Part shown: positions 61,992 through 64,000 of the stretch, piece after piece
Layout: the number at the start of each line of letters is the position of its first letter
Position numbering within the stretch: the first letter of the stretch is position 1
Source: Lachnospiraceae bacterium
GTDB taxonomy: Bacteria; Bacillota; Clostridia; Lachnospirales; Lachnospiraceae
Direction: 5' to 3'
Assembly: GCA_017620255.1 (NCBI GenBank)
Contig: JAFZQU010000024.1
Span: 1-64,000, forward strand
DNA length: 64,000 nt
Notes under the pieces: generated by a model
Seen by the model: only the letters and a program-made list of their open reading frames with translations
Told to the model about the DNA's origin: nothing
Database searches by the model: none
Translations under genes and position numbers: made by a program

Positions 61992-62567
61992 CTACTGCCG
62001 CTGCCCTTCTTCCATATGTACGCGGTACGTCATCAGGCCCGCGATCGTCTTGGCGTCCACGATCTCGCCGGAATACACCTTGTTCGTCAGTTCTTCGATC
62101 GTATAGGCTTCCACATTGATATATTCGTCATCATCGAGATGCTGCGCGGTCTTTTGCATGTTCCTTGCCACGTAGATATCGATCTTCTCATTGCAGAACG
62201 CGACCGTTGTATAGAGCGTCAGCAGAAAAGTGATGTCTGACCGTTCCGCATGATACCCGGTCTCCTCTTCCAGTTCCCTGTATGCACACTCAAGCGTCGG
62301 CTCCGTTTCACTGTTCCTGCCACCCGCAGGGATCTCCAGCGTATAGGCGTCGAGCGCATTGCGGTACTGTCTGACCATCAGGATCCTGCCGTCGGGAAGG
62401 ACGGGAATGACGGCCGCTGCGCCTTTATGACGGATAAAATCATACGTTTCCTCTCTTCCGTCCGGAAGCCGCATCATATCCTCATAGATCTCAACGATGT
62501 TTCCTTTATGGATCAGGTTACGCCCGATGCGTTCCACTTTATCGGGCAGCTTTTTTGCATCACTCAT
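61992..62567 (-). CDS. NUDIX hydrolase, ADP-ribose pyrophosphatase-like
   Basis: A 191-aa NUDIX enzyme. The Nudix box is complete (G-x5-E-x7-R-E-L-x-E-E-x-G, from GRNSETE through RELEEETGY, about residues 83-105). The N-terminal strand region (KGNIVEIYEDMMRLPDGREETYDFIRHKGAAAVIP) and LMVRQYRNALDAYTLEIPAG are typical of the ADP-ribose pyrophosphatase group, which hydrolyses ADP-ribose to AMP and ribose 5-phosphate. It is downstream of the aminotransferase gene in the same orientation (100-nt gap), so the two may be co-transcribed. The ribosome site is weak (AAAGGA, 15 bases away). Confidence 0.88.
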   Translation of the reverse strand: MSDAKKLPDKVERIGRNLIHKGNIVEIYEDMMRLPDGREETYDFIRHKGAAAVIPVLPDGRILMVRQYRNALDAYTLEIPAGGRNSETEPTLECAYRELEEETGYHAERSDITFLLTLYTTVAFCNEKIDIYVARNMQKTAQHLDDDEYINVEAYTIEELTNKVYSGEIVDAKTIAGLMTYRVHMEEGQRQ

Positions 62568-62667
62568 GGTATTTCTGTAAGTCCTTTCAAACCGACCGGC
62601 GGTCTATTGCACGGATCCGGTACCGGATCACGCCGGCAGATCCTTTTTATGCTTCCAAAAGTCCGTT

Positions 62668-63951
62668 TCACGCTTCCAGCAGTTTCTCCACGCTGACCAG
62701 TTTTACGCAGAGCACAAAGATCTCCGTGGCCTGCGTCAGTTCTTCCAGCGACGGATAAGTCGGTGCCAGACGGATATTGGAATCATCCGGGTCCTTCTTG
62801 TACGGATAGGTCGCACCCGCGCCCGTCAGGTTCACGCCCGCCTCTTTGCAGCGCTTCACGATCTCCTTCGCGCAGCCGTTCATTGCGTTGAACGAAATGA
62901 AATAGCCGCCGTTCGGATTGGTCCATGTACCGATCCCGAGTTCTTTCAGCTCGCTCTCCAGCGCGGAAACGATCACCTGGAACTTCGGGCGGATCAGGGC
63001 CGCATGTTTGCGCATATGTGCCTTCATGCCGTTGACATCCTTAAAGTAACGGTAATGACGCAGCTGGTTCAGTTTATCGTGTCCGATCGTCTGGATCGAG
63101 ATCTGTTCCTTCACAAACTCCAGATTCCTTGCAGACGAAGCCATGGCCGCGATGCCGCTTCCCGGGAACGTCACCTTGGAAGTGGAGCAGAATTCAAAGA
63201 CGATATCCGGATTGCCGGCAGCTTCGCAGGCTTTCAGGATCTCCGGCAGCTCGTCATGTCTGTCGTCATACAGATCATGAATCGCATATGCGTTGTCCCA
63301 GTAGATACGAAAATCATCCGCTGCGGGTTTCAGATGCGCGAACCGGTCCACCACCTCTGCGGAATACGTGATCCCGCCCGGATTCGAGTATTTCGGGACG
63401 CACCAGATACCTTTCACGGTCTCGTCGTGGTTTACATAATCCTCTACCATATCCATATCCGGACCGTCTTCGTTCATCGGAATGTTGATCATTTCGATCC
63501 CGAAGCGCTCCGTGATCGCAAAATGCCTGTCATAACCGGGAACCGGGCAGAGAAACTTCACACGGTCAAGCATGCACCACGGTGTCGAACCGCAGACACC
63601 AAACAGCATGGAACGTGCCAGCGTATCATACATGATATTCAGGCTCGAATTGCCGAAAATGAAGATCTGCGATGCAGGCACCCCGATCATCTCGCCCATC
63701 AGTTTCCTGGCTTCGTGGATCCCCGTCAGCTCGCCGTAGTTTCTGCAATCGATCCCGCTCTCGGAATTAAAATCCACGTTCGGGTTGAGCATGTTGAAAA
63801 AATCAGCCTCCATATCCAGCTGGGATTTGCCGGGTTTTCCGCGCGACATATCCAGTTTCAGCCCGAGCGCCTGTTTCTCCGCATACTGTTTTTCTAACTC
63901 CTCACGCAGCGCAAGCAGTTCTTCCCTGTCCATTTCACAATACTTTTTCAT
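62668..63951 (-). CDS. PLP-dependent aminotransferase, aspartate aminotransferase type Ic-like
   Basis: A 427-aa fold-type I aminotransferase. The start (DREELLALREELEKQYAEKQALGLKLDMSRGKPGKSQLD) and YGELTGIHEARKLMGEMIGVP match the Asp_aminotransf (PF12897-type) group rather than classical AspC. The PLP lysine is near residue 259 in FCSTSKVTFPGSGIA. IYWDNAYAIHDL supplies the Asp/Tyr cofactor contacts. The substrate is probably aspartate or another small amino acid with 2-oxoglutarate; this is not provable from sequence. GGGGAT lies before the ATG. The gene appears complete; its promoter would lie at or beyond the window edge. Confidence 0.88.
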   Translation of the reverse strand: MKKYCEMDREELLALREELEKQYAEKQALGLKLDMSRGKPGKSQLDMEADFFNMLNPNVDFNSESGIDCRNYGELTGIHEARKLMGEMIGVPASQIFIFGNSSLNIMYDTLARSMLFGVCGSTPWCMLDRVKFLCPVPGYDRHFAITERFGIEMINIPMNEDGPDMDMVEDYVNHDETVKGIWCVPKYSNPGGITYSAEVVDRFAHLKPAADDFRIYWDNAYAIHDLYDDRHDELPEILKACEAAGNPDIVFEFCSTSKVTFPGSGIAAMASSARNLEFVKEQISIQTIGHDKLNQLRHYRYFKDVNGMKAHMRKHAALIRPKFQVIVSALESELKELGIGTWTNPNGGYFISFNAMNGCAKEIVKRCKEAGVNLTGAGATYPYKKDPDDSNIRLAPTYPSLEELTQATEIFVLCVKLVSVEKLLEA

Positions 63952-64000
63952 TCTGTTATCCCCGTTTTCTTCATATGAAATTTACTTTCAAAAGTATAAT

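Overview
The window looks like chromosome of a Gram-positive anaerobe of the class Clostridia, most probably a Lachnospiraceae relative from gut or rumen. The evidence is the gene content (secG-rnr-smpB-ssrA cluster, gap-pgk-tpiA cluster, class B sortase with an xPxTG-type substrate), GGAGG ribosome binding sites, consensus sigma-A promoters, and very long exported proteins built from SpaA/Cna-B, InlB-type and Ig-like repeats. The assignment is inference; no 16S rRNA gene is present.

Layout. 1-3.1 kb (+): an ECF-type promoter drives a vWA lipoprotein, an ECF sigma factor and a translationally coupled single-pass membrane protein that is probably its anti-sigma factor. 3.1-5.9 kb (-): a 7TM hybrid histidine kinase with receiver and HPt domains, convergent with that operon. 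6-18.5 kb (-): two giant secreted proteins (1698 and 2301 aa), with a 13-bp repeat array, a palindromic operator, a receiver-domain remnant and an insertion-sequence relic around them. 18.6-22.6 kb (-): a small ORF flanked by perfect 18-bp inverted repeats beside the 3' end of tmRNA, then ssrA, smpB, rnr and secG. 22.6-49.5 kb (-): a 2424-aa InlB-repeat protein, a 6069-aa sortase-anchored fibre protein with about 32 SpaA-type and 4 Cna-B-type domains, and a class B sortase directly upstream of it. 49.7-50.5 kb (+): gpmA. 50.6-55.9 kb (-): a two-gene operon of exported proteins, one with Ig-like domains and one unrecognised. 56-59.4 kb (-): tpiA, pgk and gap, with a MITE-like palindromic element between pgk and tpiA. 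59.5-64 kb: a PHP phosphatase (+), a 170-bp duplicated hairpin pair, XerD-like recombinase, NUDIX hydrolase and a PLP aminotransferase.

How it fits together. The most striking system is the surface module: srtB followed by an 18.2-kb single gene whose product has a signal peptide, a choice-of-anchor-A-like head, pilin-like isopeptide domains, a very long tandem prealbumin-fold stalk and a duplicated sorting motif. Its promoter shares a 37-bp element, identical in spacing, with the promoter of the neighbouring 2424-aa protein, so the two are probably co-regulated. Five other large exported proteins lie in the same window but carry no recognisable anchor. The remaining genes are housekeeping: protein export, RNA decay, trans-translation, lower glycolysis and nucleotide/amino acid metabolism.
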